Positions 51,601-59,517 of a stretch of 64,000 bases of DNA are shown piece by piece. Below the pieces are notes generated by a model. It was not told the origin of the DNA. It worked only from the letters and a program-made list of their open reading frames with translations, and did no database searches. Source of the DNA: Alistipes sp. (GTDB lineage Bacteria > Bacteroidota > Bacteroidia > Bacteroidales > Rikenellaceae); assembly GCA_017465605.1 (NCBI GenBank), contig JAFTVW010000038.1, forward strand, positions 52,096 to 116,095, in the 5' to 3' direction. A program made the position numbers and the translations under genes. The first letter of the stretch is position 1. Every line of letters begins with the position of its first letter.

Positions 51601-51829
51601 CAAGGCAGGTCTTCTGACTTATTCCCTCTATCGCGCCTTCCCAACGGCTCGTCCGTCAGTGGCAAAGAGTGCGATAGAATAGATTCCCTTTCTAAGAAGT
51701 CTGACCAACATCTGTTCAGATGCCTAATGGCCGACAGGGAATGGAACTTACAGCAGCAGGTACTGTTTCGGATTCACACCGAATTTCCTTTTCACCCCTC
51801 GCAACGCGCAGTTGTTTGGGGAACCTTTT
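51601..51829 (-). ncRNA. Cobalamin riboswitch
   Basis: On the minus strand the hallmark parts occur in order: GGTTCCCC near the 5' end, GTGAAAAGGAAATTCGGTG and AATCCGAAACAG..CTGCTGTAA (about 51745-51800), the B12 box GCCACTG (near 51657-51663), GGGAAGGCGCG (near 51632-51642), and AAGTCAGAAGACCTGCC (51604-51620). This is a typical AdoCbl-type aptamer that lowers expression of the downstream operon when B12 is plentiful. A perfect promoter lies just upstream. Confidence 0.93.
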
Positions 51830-51835
51830 GCACTA

Positions 51836-51866
51836 CAAAGGTAGAGATGAAAAATGAATTTGCAAA
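51836..51866 (-). promoter_or_regulatory. Promoter of the riboswitch-controlled B12 operon
   Basis: On the minus strand, TTTG (51863-51866), 19 bases, TACCTTTG (51836-51843). Perfect consensus, placing the transcript start a few bases before the aptamer. Confidence 0.82.
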
Positions 51867-51919
51867 TGATTTTGTGATTTTTTTTTGGAAATTTTTTGTG
51901 CGAAAAAAAACGGTATGAT

Positions 51920-52303
51920 TTATATCATACCGTCAATTTTCTTTTGAGCTCGCTCGCCAAACCATTTCGAGAGTTTGGCTTTGGCCTGAGCCTTTATTTC
52001 TGGGGTGATGTTGCTCGATACAGCGTGCAGGGCTATCATCAGTGCGGCCAAATCGTCGCTATAACCAGCAATAGGTAGAAAGTCGGCAATAAGGTCGGTC
52101 GGTAGAATAAAATATCCTAATGCACCGTAGATTTTACTCTTGTCGGCCTTCGAGATCGTGGGGCTTTGCAGGACATAATAGAGCAACAAAACGGCGTATA
52201 TCACCTTTGCTCCTGCCCAACGAGCAACCGCTTTTATCTTGCGTTGCAGACCGTTTTGCGAGTAGTTATCTTGGTATTTTTCAATCTCTTGTGGCGTTCT
52301 CAT
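51920..52303 (-). CDS. YkvA-like DUF1232 protein
   Basis: 127 residues. One hydrophobic segment (about 35-50) is followed by the DUF1232 motif KSKIYGALGYFILPTDLIADFLP and GYSDDLAALMIALHAV. The family is a small single-pass or hairpin membrane protein of unknown function, widely conserved. It lies just beyond the B12 promoter; the genes are transcribed in the same direction, but the riboswitch lies downstream of this gene, so they are separate units. Confidence 0.88.
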   Translation of the reverse strand: MRTPQEIEKYQDNYSQNGLQRKIKAVARWAGAKVIYAVLLLYYVLQSPTISKADKSKIYGALGYFILPTDLIADFLPIAGYSDDLAALMIALHAVSSNITPEIKAQAKAKLSKWFGERAQKKIDGMI

Positions 52304-52365
52304 AAAATTTGTTCTTAGTTAGATGCGTTTTCATAACGCAATGTCGTGACCTTTCTGATAGAAAT

Positions 52366-52399
52366 GGGAACTGCTCAACAAACTTGTCGAACAGCTCCC
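52366..52399 (-). terminator. Possible terminator of aqpZ
   Basis: An 8-bp stem (52366-52373 with 52392-52399, one G-T on the minus strand) with an 18-base loop, followed leftward by ATTTCT. A weak T-run makes this tentative. Confidence 0.4.
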
Positions 52400-52424
52400 T
52401 GCCCCAAAAATGTATTATTATACA

Positions 52425-53105
52425 CTATTTTTTGCTATTGCAACAATCGCAACTTAAAAGTTTCCATACTCCTGCCGACAATGCTGCTCCTGCAAGTGGT
52501 GCTACAATGAATAACCATAATTGAGATAATGCTTGACCACCAGCAAATAGTGCTGGGCCGATAGAACGTGCAGGATTTACCGATGTTCCTGTGATTGGAA
52601 TGCATACGATGTGTACCAAGATTAGAGTAAGTCCGATAGCTAAACCTGCTAAATTGCCTGCGCCTTTATTTGAGTCGGTAGCACCGAGTACCACCAATAC
52701 AAAAACAAATGTAAATACCACTTCGGCTAAAAATGCCTGAATCATTTCGGCATTGTCGAATGAGTTAGCACCCGTAGCTGTTGAATCTGCGTATGCTCCT
52801 GTTGAAGTGAGTACAAATAGTATTGCAGAGCCGATTATTGCACCAATAATTTGGAATGCAACGTAGCCCAACGCATCTTTGCCTGATATCTTTTGTGAGA
52901 GCCACACTCCAAATGTAATAGCTGGATTGATGTGACAACCCGAAATACCTCCTATGGCATATGCCATACCTACAACCGATAGACCAAAAGCAATGGCTAC
53001 TGCCAAAATCTCAGCGGGCTCTCCACAGCCAAAGAATATGGCACTTCCGCAACCCATTAAAACCAGAACCATAGTTCCGAACATTTCAGCTAAATACTTT
53101 TTCAT
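52425..53105 (-). CDS. aqpZ: Aquaporin Z-type water channel
   Basis: 226 residues from the ATG at 53105 (MKKYLAEMFGTMVLVLMGCG). Six hydrophobic segments and the two pore half-helices: SGCHINPAITFGVW (NPA near residue 64) and GTSVNPARSIGPALF (NPA near 182). Residues around the pore fit a water-selective AqpZ rather than a glycerol facilitator (Arg after the second NPA, no aspartate). The C-terminus is short and Cys-rich (SCDCCNSKK). Inner membrane, tetramer by family. Confidence 0.95.
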   Translation of the reverse strand: MKKYLAEMFGTMVLVLMGCGSAIFFGCGEPAEILAVAIAFGLSVVGMAYAIGGISGCHINPAITFGVWLSQKISGKDALGYVAFQIIGAIIGSAILFVLTSTGAYADSTATGANSFDNAEMIQAFLAEVVFTFVFVLVVLGATDSNKGAGNLAGLAIGLTLILVHIVCIPITGTSVNPARSIGPALFAGGQALSQLWLFIVAPLAGAALSAGVWKLLSCDCCNSKK

Positions 53106-53314
53106 AATATTCAAGTTTTATTATTACTCTGTAAATATAATGTTAAATTTTGTAATATTCAACGTTTTTGATGTGAAATTTTGATATTTAATGGAATGTT
53201 TTTATTCTTTTATGCTTTCTGATGAATGTTTATTTTGTAAAAATGCCCGAGTGTATTAGTTTGAATCGATACAAAGATAGAGGGTGTGGAATAGCAGAGA
53301 TATTATAAATATGA

Positions 53315-53872
53315 TTATAATATTGAATGCTGGCGTAGTTCACGAGCAAGAATCTTCTCCTGTCCTGCGGTGAGCTGGTTGACCAGCGCGTGAAAGCGTG
53401 GCGAATGGTTGTGGTGAACGGTGTGGCATAGCTCGTGGATTATCACATAGTCGCGCAGATGCTCTGGTAGTTGCATCAAAAATAGACTAAGCGATATATT
53501 GCCACTTGCCGAACAAGAACCCCATTTGCTTCGTGTTGCTCGGATTGTCACCTTGCCGTAGCGAAATGAGAATTTTGCCGCCCAATAGGCCACACGTTGC
53601 GGCAGGTAAGTCTTTGCCATCGTGCGCAATTGCTCAATCTCAGCCTTCGACATAGGTGGATTTACAGCTCTCTGGGCATAGCGTTTCTTGGCTGCAAGTA
53701 CCCACTCAATCTTCTGCTCCAAAAACTCCAATGCCCTTGTTTGTGAGATATATGGCGGATACGATAGCCTTACTTTCCCCGTAGGGCGTACCGACAACGA
53801 AATGCGTGTGGAACGTCGTGTTGACGAGAGTGTGATCTCGCCAAGAGTAGGGTGGATAAGGCTTTTTTGCAT
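53315..53872 (-). CDS. YgjP-like metal-dependent hydrolase (DUF45/WLM type)
   Basis: 185 residues. The zinc-binding signature is VIIHELCHTVHHNHSPRFH (HExxH with a later His). Preceding conserved parts are RSTRISLSVRPTGKVRLSYP and SKWGSCSASGNISLSLFLM. YgjP-family proteins resemble SprT/M48 peptidases but their substrates are unknown. It lies 80 bp from the rlmB gene on the same strand. The region 53106-53314 holds no gene; a TATCTTTG -7 box at 53272-53279 (minus) may drive aqpZ. Confidence 0.9.
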   Translation of the reverse strand: MQKSLIHPTLGEITLSSTRRSTRISLSVRPTGKVRLSYPPYISQTRALEFLEQKIEWVLAAKKRYAQRAVNPPMSKAEIEQLRTMAKTYLPQRVAYWAAKFSFRYGKVTIRATRSKWGSCSASGNISLSLFLMQLPEHLRDYVIIHELCHTVHHNHSPRFHALVNQLTAGQEKILARELRQHSIL

Positions 53873-53951
53873 AGTGCTTATGGTTGCTTTTCGCCTATTT
53901 TACGCTGGTTATTTGCCTCTTATCGCTGGTTATTCGCCTGTTTTTCGCCTC

Positions 53952-54686
53952 TTATTCGCCGATGCGCTGGCGCACTACCTCGAAGAGCATCACAGCGGCA
54001 GCAGCCGATACATTGAGCGATTCGATTGAACCAATCAAAGGAATTGCCAACTGCTCGTCACAGAGTTTAAGTACCTCCTTCGAGATGCCCGTATCCTCGG
54101 CACCCATCACAATAACCGTAGGCTTGCGCATATCGGCATCGTAGATTAGTTTGCGGCTCTTCTCGGTGGCTGCAACCACTTGGTATCCTTCGGCTTGCAG
54201 AGCCTTCAAGGTGTTGCGAATCGAGCCTACTCGGCACACGGGAATACGGCTCAATGCACCTGCCGAAGAGCGCATCGCCTCGGAGTTTACGGGGGCAGAG
54301 TTTTTCAGAGGTGTGATAAGTCCGTGAGCTCCGGCACACTCGGCCGAGCGAGCTATTGCTCCGAAGTTGCGAACATCGGTCACGCCATCGAACAGAACGA
54401 TGAGCGGAGTTTCGTCATCGGGTACGCGCTCCATAATGTCGCTAAGCTCCACATAGTCGATTGGGGCAATCTGAGCCACCACGCCTTGATGGTTTAGGCG
54501 TGTAAGGCGGTTGAGCTTCTCTACGGGTACCTCCTGAATACGAATGCGATGACGGAATGCCAAATCTCTGAGTTCGGTCATTAGTTGTCCTTCGGCTCCT
54601 TTGCGAATGTATAGTTTTTCTATCTGCTTGCCCGATTGTATAGCTTCGGCCACGGGACGTATGCCAAAAACAATGTTATTATCCAT
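53952..54686 (-). CDS. rlmB: 23S rRNA (guanosine-2'-O-)-methyltransferase RlmB
   Basis: 244 residues, SPOUT/TrmH family. An N-terminal substrate-binding domain (about 1-75) precedes the knotted domain with motif 1 NFGAIARSAECAG, motif 2 VIVMGAEDTGIS and motif 3 IPLIGSIESLNVSAAAA. RlmB methylates G2251 of 23S rRNA with SAM in E. coli. Length and motifs fit. It is followed by an 80-bp gap to the ygjP-like gene and starts downstream of the ABC-F gene. Confidence 0.93.
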   Translation of the reverse strand: MDNNIVFGIRPVAEAIQSGKQIEKLYIRKGAEGQLMTELRDLAFRHRIRIQEVPVEKLNRLTRLNHQGVVAQIAPIDYVELSDIMERVPDDETPLIVLFDGVTDVRNFGAIARSAECAGAHGLITPLKNSAPVNSEAMRSSAGALSRIPVCRVGSIRNTLKALQAEGYQVVAATEKSRKLIYDADMRKPTVIVMGAEDTGISKEVLKLCDEQLAIPLIGSIESLNVSAAAAVMLFEVVRQRIGE

Positions 54687-54738
54687 TTATTTATGCTGAA
54701 ATTTGTTTATTCTAAAATAATGTATTATATTCGCATAA

Positions 54739-54804
54739 CACACATAAAAATACTTTCTCAATAAGCACTTGGTCGAGCTGTTGTGAAACACCTCGACTTT
54801 TTTT
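54739..54804 (+). ncRNA. Candidate short intergenic RNA
   Basis: A rightward terminator (stem 54772-54782 with 54787-54797 and seven T at 54798-54804) stands in a gap where all flanking genes run leftward, so it has no gene to end. About 20 bases after a TTTG (54702-54705) is TATATTCG (54726-54733), one base off the -7 consensus. Together they would make an RNA of about 65 bases. No conservation can be tested here. Confidence 0.4.
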
Positions 54805-54856
54805 GTGTCTTCGATTCTGCTTGTCTTATGGTGCGTTTGTTGCCTCTTTTCTTGTT

Positions 54857-56797
54857 TTATTGTTGCTCGGTAATCTCCAACTCGTATGAAGCCTTCTCCC
54901 ACTCGTGCATCTGATGGTCGTAGGCTGCTTTCAAATCGTTGTAGGCGGCATAGTCGGCCTCGTTGTACTCGGTTGCAGTTGCGAATTTCTCGTCGTATGC
55001 GGCAATTTTCTGCTCAATATCAGCAAGCTCAGCTTCGATGGTCTCAACCGCCTTACGCAATTTACGGAGGAGTTTCTCCTGCTCTTTGCGTTGCTCGTAT
55101 GATAGCTTACCCGACGAAGACTCTTTCGTGGAGGTTGCCGCTGCCGCCACGACGGGCGAATCTTTGCGCTCAATCTCCTGCAATGAATCAACCTTACGCT
55201 TTTCTAGGAAGTAGTATATTCCTCCTAAATACTCCTTCACTCCTCCATCGCGGAACTCATAGATGCGGTCAACAATTCCATCGAGGAAATCTCGGTCGTG
55301 TGATACCACAATCACCGTTCCATCGTATTTCTGAATAGCGCGCTTCAATATATCTTTCGAGCGCATATCCATATGGTTGGTGGGCTCGTCGAGTACCAAC
55401 AGGTTGTATGGCTCCAACATCAGACGAGCCATTGCAAGGCGAGAACGTTCACCTCCCGACAACACCTTAACCTTCTTGTCTATATCTTCACCTCTGAATA
55501 GGAACGCTCCCAAAATGTCGCGCAGTCGGGTACGAATGTCGCCAACAGCAACTCTATCAAGGGTATCGAATACCGTAAATTCGCCGTCCATCAAATCGTC
55601 TTGATTCTGGGCATAGTATCCGATATTTACATTGGCTCCTATCTTGATGCTGCCCTCGGTGGCCTCTAACTCTCCAATAATCATTCGTGCCATCGTGGTC
55701 TTACCCTCGCCATTACGGCCTACGAGAGCAATCTTCTGACCTCGCTCGATGGTGAACGTTGCATCGGAGAAGATTCGCTTCTGCCCAAATGCTTTACCCA
55801 CCTCCTTAATCTCGGCCACAATCTGACCTGAACGTGGAGCGGGAGGGAATTTTATGTTAAGTGTTGCCAAATCCTCCTCTTCAACCTCGATACGCTCCAA
55901 CTTTTCGAGTTGTTTGATGCGTGACTGCACCTGATTGCTCTTGGTTGGTTTGTAGCGGAACTTCTCGATAAACTCTTCGGTCTTTTCGATTAGTCGCTGC
56001 TGGTTTTCATAGGCGGCCATCTGCTGGGCTCTGCGCTCGGCTCTCAGCTCTACAAACTTCGAGTAGGGTACTTTATAATCGTAGATGTGTCCCAATGAGA
56101 GTTCCACAGTGCGGGTTGTGACGTTATCCAAAAATGCGCGGTCGTGCGATATTACAAGCACAGCTCCGTTGTAGCTGCGTAGGTACTCCTCCAACCACTG
56201 AATACTCTCGATGTCGAGGTGATTGGTGGGCTCGTCCAACAAGAAAATTGAGGGGCGTCGTAGCAGCAATTTGGCAAGCTCTATTCGCATACGCCAACCA
56301 CCCGAAAACTCGCTTGTGGCGCGCTCGAAATCTGAACGTTTGAATCCGAGTCCCAAGAGGGTCTTTTCGATATCGGCCTCGCGAGTGTCGCCACCCAAAA
56401 TATGATAGTGGTCCTGAGCCTCGTTCAGACGATGCAATAGGGCCGCATAGCTCTCCGTTTCGTAGTCGTCGCGCTCGGCTATTTCGTTTGTGAGTTTTGC
56501 TATTTCGGCCTCAATGCGAAGCACCTCGTCGAAAGCCTTTTCGGTCTCGGCTTTCAGAGTGGTAGTGTCGGCCACACGCATCTGCTGCGGTAGGTAGCCA
56601 ATCGTACACTCTCCGTTCTTTGTCACAGCACCTTCGGTGGGTTGTTGCTCACCTGTGATGATGCGTAGTAGGGTGGTCTTGCCAGCTCCGTTTTTACCCA
56701 CAAGACCTATGCGGTCCTTCTCGTTGATTAGGAACGATATGCCGTCAAATAGTGTCCAGCCTCCGTAGCTTACCGTTAAGTTATCTAATGAAATCAC
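54857..56797 (-). CDS. ABC-F family ATPase
   Basis: 646 residues with a GTG start at 56797 (MISLDNLTVSYGG). Two ABC domains: Walker A GKNGAGKTTL (about 36-45) and GRNGEGKTTM (about 350-359), signatures EFSGGWRMR and LSGGERSRL, and Walker B LDEPTNHLD and LDEPTNHMD. Between them is the P-site-tRNA-interaction linker (about 240-310). The C-terminal ~80 residues form a charged coiled coil. ABC-F proteins act on ribosomes; this is probably the Uup/EttA-like housekeeping type. No transmembrane domains. Confidence 0.93.
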   Translation of the reverse strand: MISLDNLTVSYGGWTLFDGISFLINEKDRIGLVGKNGAGKTTLLRIITGEQQPTEGAVTKNGECTIGYLPQQMRVADTTTLKAETEKAFDEVLRIEAEIAKLTNEIAERDDYETESYAALLHRLNEAQDHYHILGGDTREADIEKTLLGLGFKRSDFERATSEFSGGWRMRIELAKLLLRRPSIFLLDEPTNHLDIESIQWLEEYLRSYNGAVLVISHDRAFLDNVTTRTVELSLGHIYDYKVPYSKFVELRAERRAQQMAAYENQQRLIEKTEEFIEKFRYKPTKSNQVQSRIKQLEKLERIEVEEEDLATLNIKFPPAPRSGQIVAEIKEVGKAFGQKRIFSDATFTIERGQKIALVGRNGEGKTTMARMIIGELEATEGSIKIGANVNIGYYAQNQDDLMDGEFTVFDTLDRVAVGDIRTRLRDILGAFLFRGEDIDKKVKVLSGGERSRLAMARLMLEPYNLLVLDEPTNHMDMRSKDILKRAIQKYDGTVIVVSHDRDFLDGIVDRIYEFRDGGVKEYLGGIYYFLEKRKVDSLQEIERKDSPVVAAAATSTKESSSGKLSYEQRKEQEKLLRKLRKAVETIEAELADIEQKIAAYDEKFATATEYNEADYAAYNDLKAAYDHQMHEWEKASYELEITEQQ

Positions 56798-56816
56798 CTC
56801 TCGTACAATCTTTTTG

Positions 56817-57467
56817 TTATGCGTTGAGCATCTTCTCTATCTCGGCCTTCGGGTCGGCAGCTCCAAACACTGCACTGCCAGCCACCAAGGCCTCGGCACC
56901 TGCGGCAAACACTTCGCCTGCATTCTTTGCCGAGATGCCTCCGTCAATCTCGATTATATAGTCGAGCCCCTGCTCGCGTTTGATTGCGGCAAGCTCGCGC
57001 ACCTTGTCCAATGAATCGGGCATAAACGACTGTCCTCCAAATCCGGGCTCAACGCTCATCACCAATACCAAATCAACTTTTGGGAGAATCTCTTTCAATA
57101 CATCAACCGATGTGGCAGGTTTAATCGAGATACCCACCTTCACTCCCGCCTCGCGTGCGATACGGATACACTCGTCAATCTGTTCGGTAGCCTCGTAGTG
57201 GAAAGTTACATAGTCAGCTCCTGCATCGGCGAAACGCTTGATGTATAGCTCTGGGCGAACAATCATCAGATGCACGTCCAAAACTTTGCTGGTAGCCTTG
57301 CGTATAGGTTTCATTACGGGGAATCCGAATGAGATGTTAGGTACAAAAACGCCGTCCATTACGTCGATGTGTACCCACTCGGCGGCACTTGTGTCCACCA
57401 TCTTTGTATCACGTTCAAGGTTGCCGAAGTCGGCCGACAACATTGAGGGGGAGATAATTCGTATCAT
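56817..57467 (-). CDS. rpe: Ribulose-phosphate 3-epimerase
   Basis: 216 residues from the ATG at 57467 (MIRIISPSMLSADFGNLERD); the open frame upstream crosses the promoter and is not used. It interconverts ribulose 5-phosphate and xylulose 5-phosphate in the pentose phosphate pathway. TIM barrel with the metal-binding acids in HIDVMDGVFVPN, DVHLMI, the catalytic loop VMSVEPGFGGQSF and EIDGGISAKN, followed by AGSAVFGA. A TACCTTTG -7 box (minus strand, 57488-57495) lies 20 bases upstream. It ends 20 bp before the ABC-F start. Confidence 0.96.
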   Translation of the reverse strand: MIRIISPSMLSADFGNLERDTKMVDTSAAEWVHIDVMDGVFVPNISFGFPVMKPIRKATSKVLDVHLMIVRPELYIKRFADAGADYVTFHYEATEQIDECIRIAREAGVKVGISIKPATSVDVLKEILPKVDLVLVMSVEPGFGGQSFMPDSLDKVRELAAIKREQGLDYIIEIDGGISAKNAGEVFAAGAEALVAGSAVFGAADPKAEIEKMLNA

Positions 57468-57557
57468 AGCAATAAGTATTTCTTTGGCAAAGGTAACAAA
57501 AATACTGGTTAAAATATGCAAAATAATATCAGTTATGTATCTAAATAGCTCGCATAT

Positions 57558-57588
57558 TTTGATATTAAGCAAAAATATGCTATTTTTG
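57558..57588 (+). promoter_or_regulatory. Promoter of the first PorT-like gene
   Basis: TTTG (57558-57561), 19 bases, TATTTTTG (57581-57588). Perfect consensus, about 25 bases before the ATG at 57618. Confidence 0.78.
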
Positions 57589-57617
57589 TTATTGGGAAAA
57601 TTTTAATGCAGTAATAT

Positions 57618-58223
57618 ATGAAACGAATTTTAACTCTTTTTGTGGCTGTTATGGCTACTGTCACTCTCTCGGCTCAGGATTTACGTTGGGGTGCTACGGG
57701 CGGCGTGAACTTTGCGTGGGTTCATAGCTCTGTTAACTCGTCTGATTGCTACATCGGTTTCAATGCTGGTGTTAAAGCCGAGTACGATATGGCGCAATAC
57801 ATTACCGATGGCTTTCTGTTGGACGCACGTCTGCTCTATACGTTGAAGGGCGGTGAGTGGTCGGGATTCCATCAGAATCTCGGCTATTTGGAGTTGCCCG
57901 TTAACCTTACATATCGTTACGATTTGGGTGGCGACGTAAAACTATTTGGAGGTCTTGGCCCATATTTCGGATTGGGAGTATTGGGTAAAGATGTCGAGAG
58001 CTACGAGGGTACAAAGGTTAAAACCGATATCTTTGGAAAATCTTACAAGCGTTTTGACTTTGGTCTTAACTACAATCTCGGTGTTGAGATGTGGGACACT
58101 TGGCAGTTCTTTATTGGCTTCGAGCATAGCCTTTTGAATGTTGCTAAGAGCGATTATGAGGGTGCTGGCGATATTAAGGTTCGTCCTTTGAACTTCTATA
58201 TCGGAACAGCCTTTATGTTCTAA
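57618..58223 (+). CDS. PorT-like outer-membrane beta-barrel, copy 1
   Basis: 201 residues with a signal peptide (cleavage after residue 20, LSAQ). The body is an eight-stranded barrel candidate of the PorT/OmpW-like type: RWGATGGVNFAWV, EYDMAQYITDGFLLDARLLYT, LELPVNLTYRYD, FGGLGPYFGLG and the C-terminal VRPLNFYIGTAFMF with a terminal Phe. Outer-membrane localisation follows. Function unknown; the family was named for a type IX secretion component, but many members are not secretion genes. The next gene is a paralogue after the tandem repeat block. Confidence 0.8.
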   Translation: MKRILTLFVAVMATVTLSAQDLRWGATGGVNFAWVHSSVNSSDCYIGFNAGVKAEYDMAQYITDGFLLDARLLYTLKGGEWSGFHQNLGYLELPVNLTYRYDLGGDVKLFGGLGPYFGLGVLGKDVESYEGTKVKTDIFGKSYKRFDFGLNYNLGVEMWDTWQFFIGFEHSLLNVAKSDYEGAGDIKVRPLNFYIGTAFMF

Positions 58224-58643
58224 AAAAAGTCCGTATAAACGGTAATCTGCTGCGTTACGCTCTGTGGAAAAATCCTCACATACGTTTGGTATGCTGCGGT
58301 TTTTCCCCATTCGCAAGCCTTGCATATCACCATTTATACGGATTTTTTGTGTCTATTGGTAAACGCGAATCTGCTGCGTTACGCTCTGTGGAAAAATCCT
58401 CACATACTTTTGGTATGCTGCGGTTTTTCCCCATTCGCAAGCCTTGCATATCACCATTTATACGGATTTTTTGTGTCAATTGGTGAACGGTAATCTGCTG
58501 CGTTACGCTCTGCGGAAAAATCCTCACATACGTTTGGTATGCTGCGGTTTTTCCTCATTCGCAAGCCTTGCATATCACCATTTATACGGATTTTTTGTGT
58601 CTGTTGGTGAACGGTAATCTGCTGCGTTACGCTCTGTGGAAAA
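58224..58643 (+). repeat. Tandem array: three and a bit copies of a 124-bp imperfect-palindrome unit
   Basis: The unit start AATCTGCTGCG recurs at 58244, 58368, 58492 and 58616, an exact period of 124 bp; the last copy breaks off near 58643. Each unit has ATCCTCA and CTGCGGTTT facing each other in an imperfect hairpin (GGAAAAA with TTTTTCC outside, CATAC with GTATG inside) and ends TTTATACGGATTTTTTGTG. The first unit also has a matching left arm, 58224-58240. No coding potential is believable. A single relative lies at 44548-44669. Only ~140 bases after the array remain before the next gene. Confidence 0.9.
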
Positions 58644-58784
58644 GAGATTGGTGGCAGTTGCTGAAAAATAGAATCGAAAAATCGGGCCTCGTTTTGAGAA
58701 ATCTCAGCGGGGCTCGATTTGTTTTTGATAGTAGGCATCTTTTTTGCTTCAAATGGTGTGGAATATTAATTAAACACTATTTGT

Positions 58785-59417
58785 ATGAAAAAGACATTAT
58801 CTCTTAGTTTGATTGCGTTGCTCTGGGTCTCGATACTTTCGGCACAAGAGTTTCGTATGGGTGTTACGGGTGCTATGAATGTGAGCCGTTATGCCGTTGA
58901 GTCGGCTGGTATATCGGTTACAACCGACTCGCGCATAGGCTTTAAGGCAGGTTTTCGCGTTGAGCTTGATGCTCCATTTATCACCGATGGATTCTATTTT
59001 GATAGCGAGTTGTTGCTCAGTTCGCGAGGTGCGAAGATGAGTACCATCATCAACGAGGCCGATGTTGACCTTACATCGCGTCCCTACTATTTGGAGATGC
59101 CTATCCACATAGGTTATCGTATGCCTATCAGCTCGAATTTTAGCGTTTATGCCTCGTTTGGACCTTATTTTGCGTTGGGAATATTTGGAACAGAGCGTCT
59201 TTCAACCAATGATATTTCCAGCAAGCCCGACACGTTTAGCGACGATAACCTGAAACGCTTTGATTTTGGCTTGGGATTGAAGGCGGGCGTTGCAATGTTC
59301 GACCACTATCGTATCTATTTGGGTTATGATTGGGGGTTGGTCAACATCGCCCAAAACAGTGCCGACTATAAAGTCAACAACCGTAACTTCTATGTCGGTA
59401 TGGCCTATATGTTTTAG
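58785..59417 (+). CDS. PorT-like outer-membrane beta-barrel, copy 2
   Basis: 210 residues with a signal peptide (cleavage after residue 20, LSAQ). Same plan as the gene at 57618: RMGVTGAMNVSRY, DAPFITDGFYFDSELL, YYLEMPIHIGYRM, FGPYFALGIFG, RFDFGLGLKAGVAMF, and terminal NRNFYVGMAYMF. The two proteins differ strongly in sequence but align over their whole length, so they are old paralogues. The repeat array separates them. Confidence 0.8.
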   Translation: MKKTLSLSLIALLWVSILSAQEFRMGVTGAMNVSRYAVESAGISVTTDSRIGFKAGFRVELDAPFITDGFYFDSELLLSSRGAKMSTIINEADVDLTSRPYYLEMPIHIGYRMPISSNFSVYASFGPYFALGIFGTERLSTNDISSKPDTFSDDNLKRFDFGLGLKAGVAMFDHYRIYLGYDWGLVNIAQNSADYKVNNRNFYVGMAYMF

Positions 59418-59432
59418 TAACGGGTGAAAATA

Positions 59433-59500
59433 AAATACTCTGTCTAACTCGATGTTAGACAGAGTATTTAGCCAATTTTGAATTTTGAATTTTGAATTCC
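59433..59500 (-). terminator. (AATTCAAA)n plus ATCGA-loop terminator, family copy B
   Basis: Read leftward from rpiB: three AATTCAAA repeats (59500-59472), then a perfect 16-bp stem (59433-59448 with 59454-59469) with loop ATCGA and a T-rich end. It lies between convergent genes and terminates both. Confidence 0.85.
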
Positions 59501-59517
59501 CAGTTCAGCCCTCCTGA

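Noticed and set aside
51415-51603. 62-residue leftward open frame inside the B12 leader
   Set aside because: It starts in the last part of the aptamer, has a very basic random-looking composition with no family pattern, and crosses the structured linker and the attenuator arm.
54687-54902. 71-residue leftward open frame between rlmB and the ABC-F gene
   Set aside because: It overlaps the end of the ABC-F gene and crosses the rightward terminator; low-complexity basic composition.
58224-58643. CRISPR array
   Set aside because: The unit is 124 bp and repeated almost whole; there are no short repeats separated by unique spacers and no cas genes.
58224-58643. Integron attC sites
   Set aside because: Long imperfect hairpins and tandem order recall attC, but no RYYYAAC/GTTRRRY ends, cassettes or integrase are present.
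58286-58738. Open frames of 60-95 residues in both directions across the repeat array
   Set aside because: They repeat with the 124-bp unit and only reflect the non-coding repeat; no start signals or protein features.
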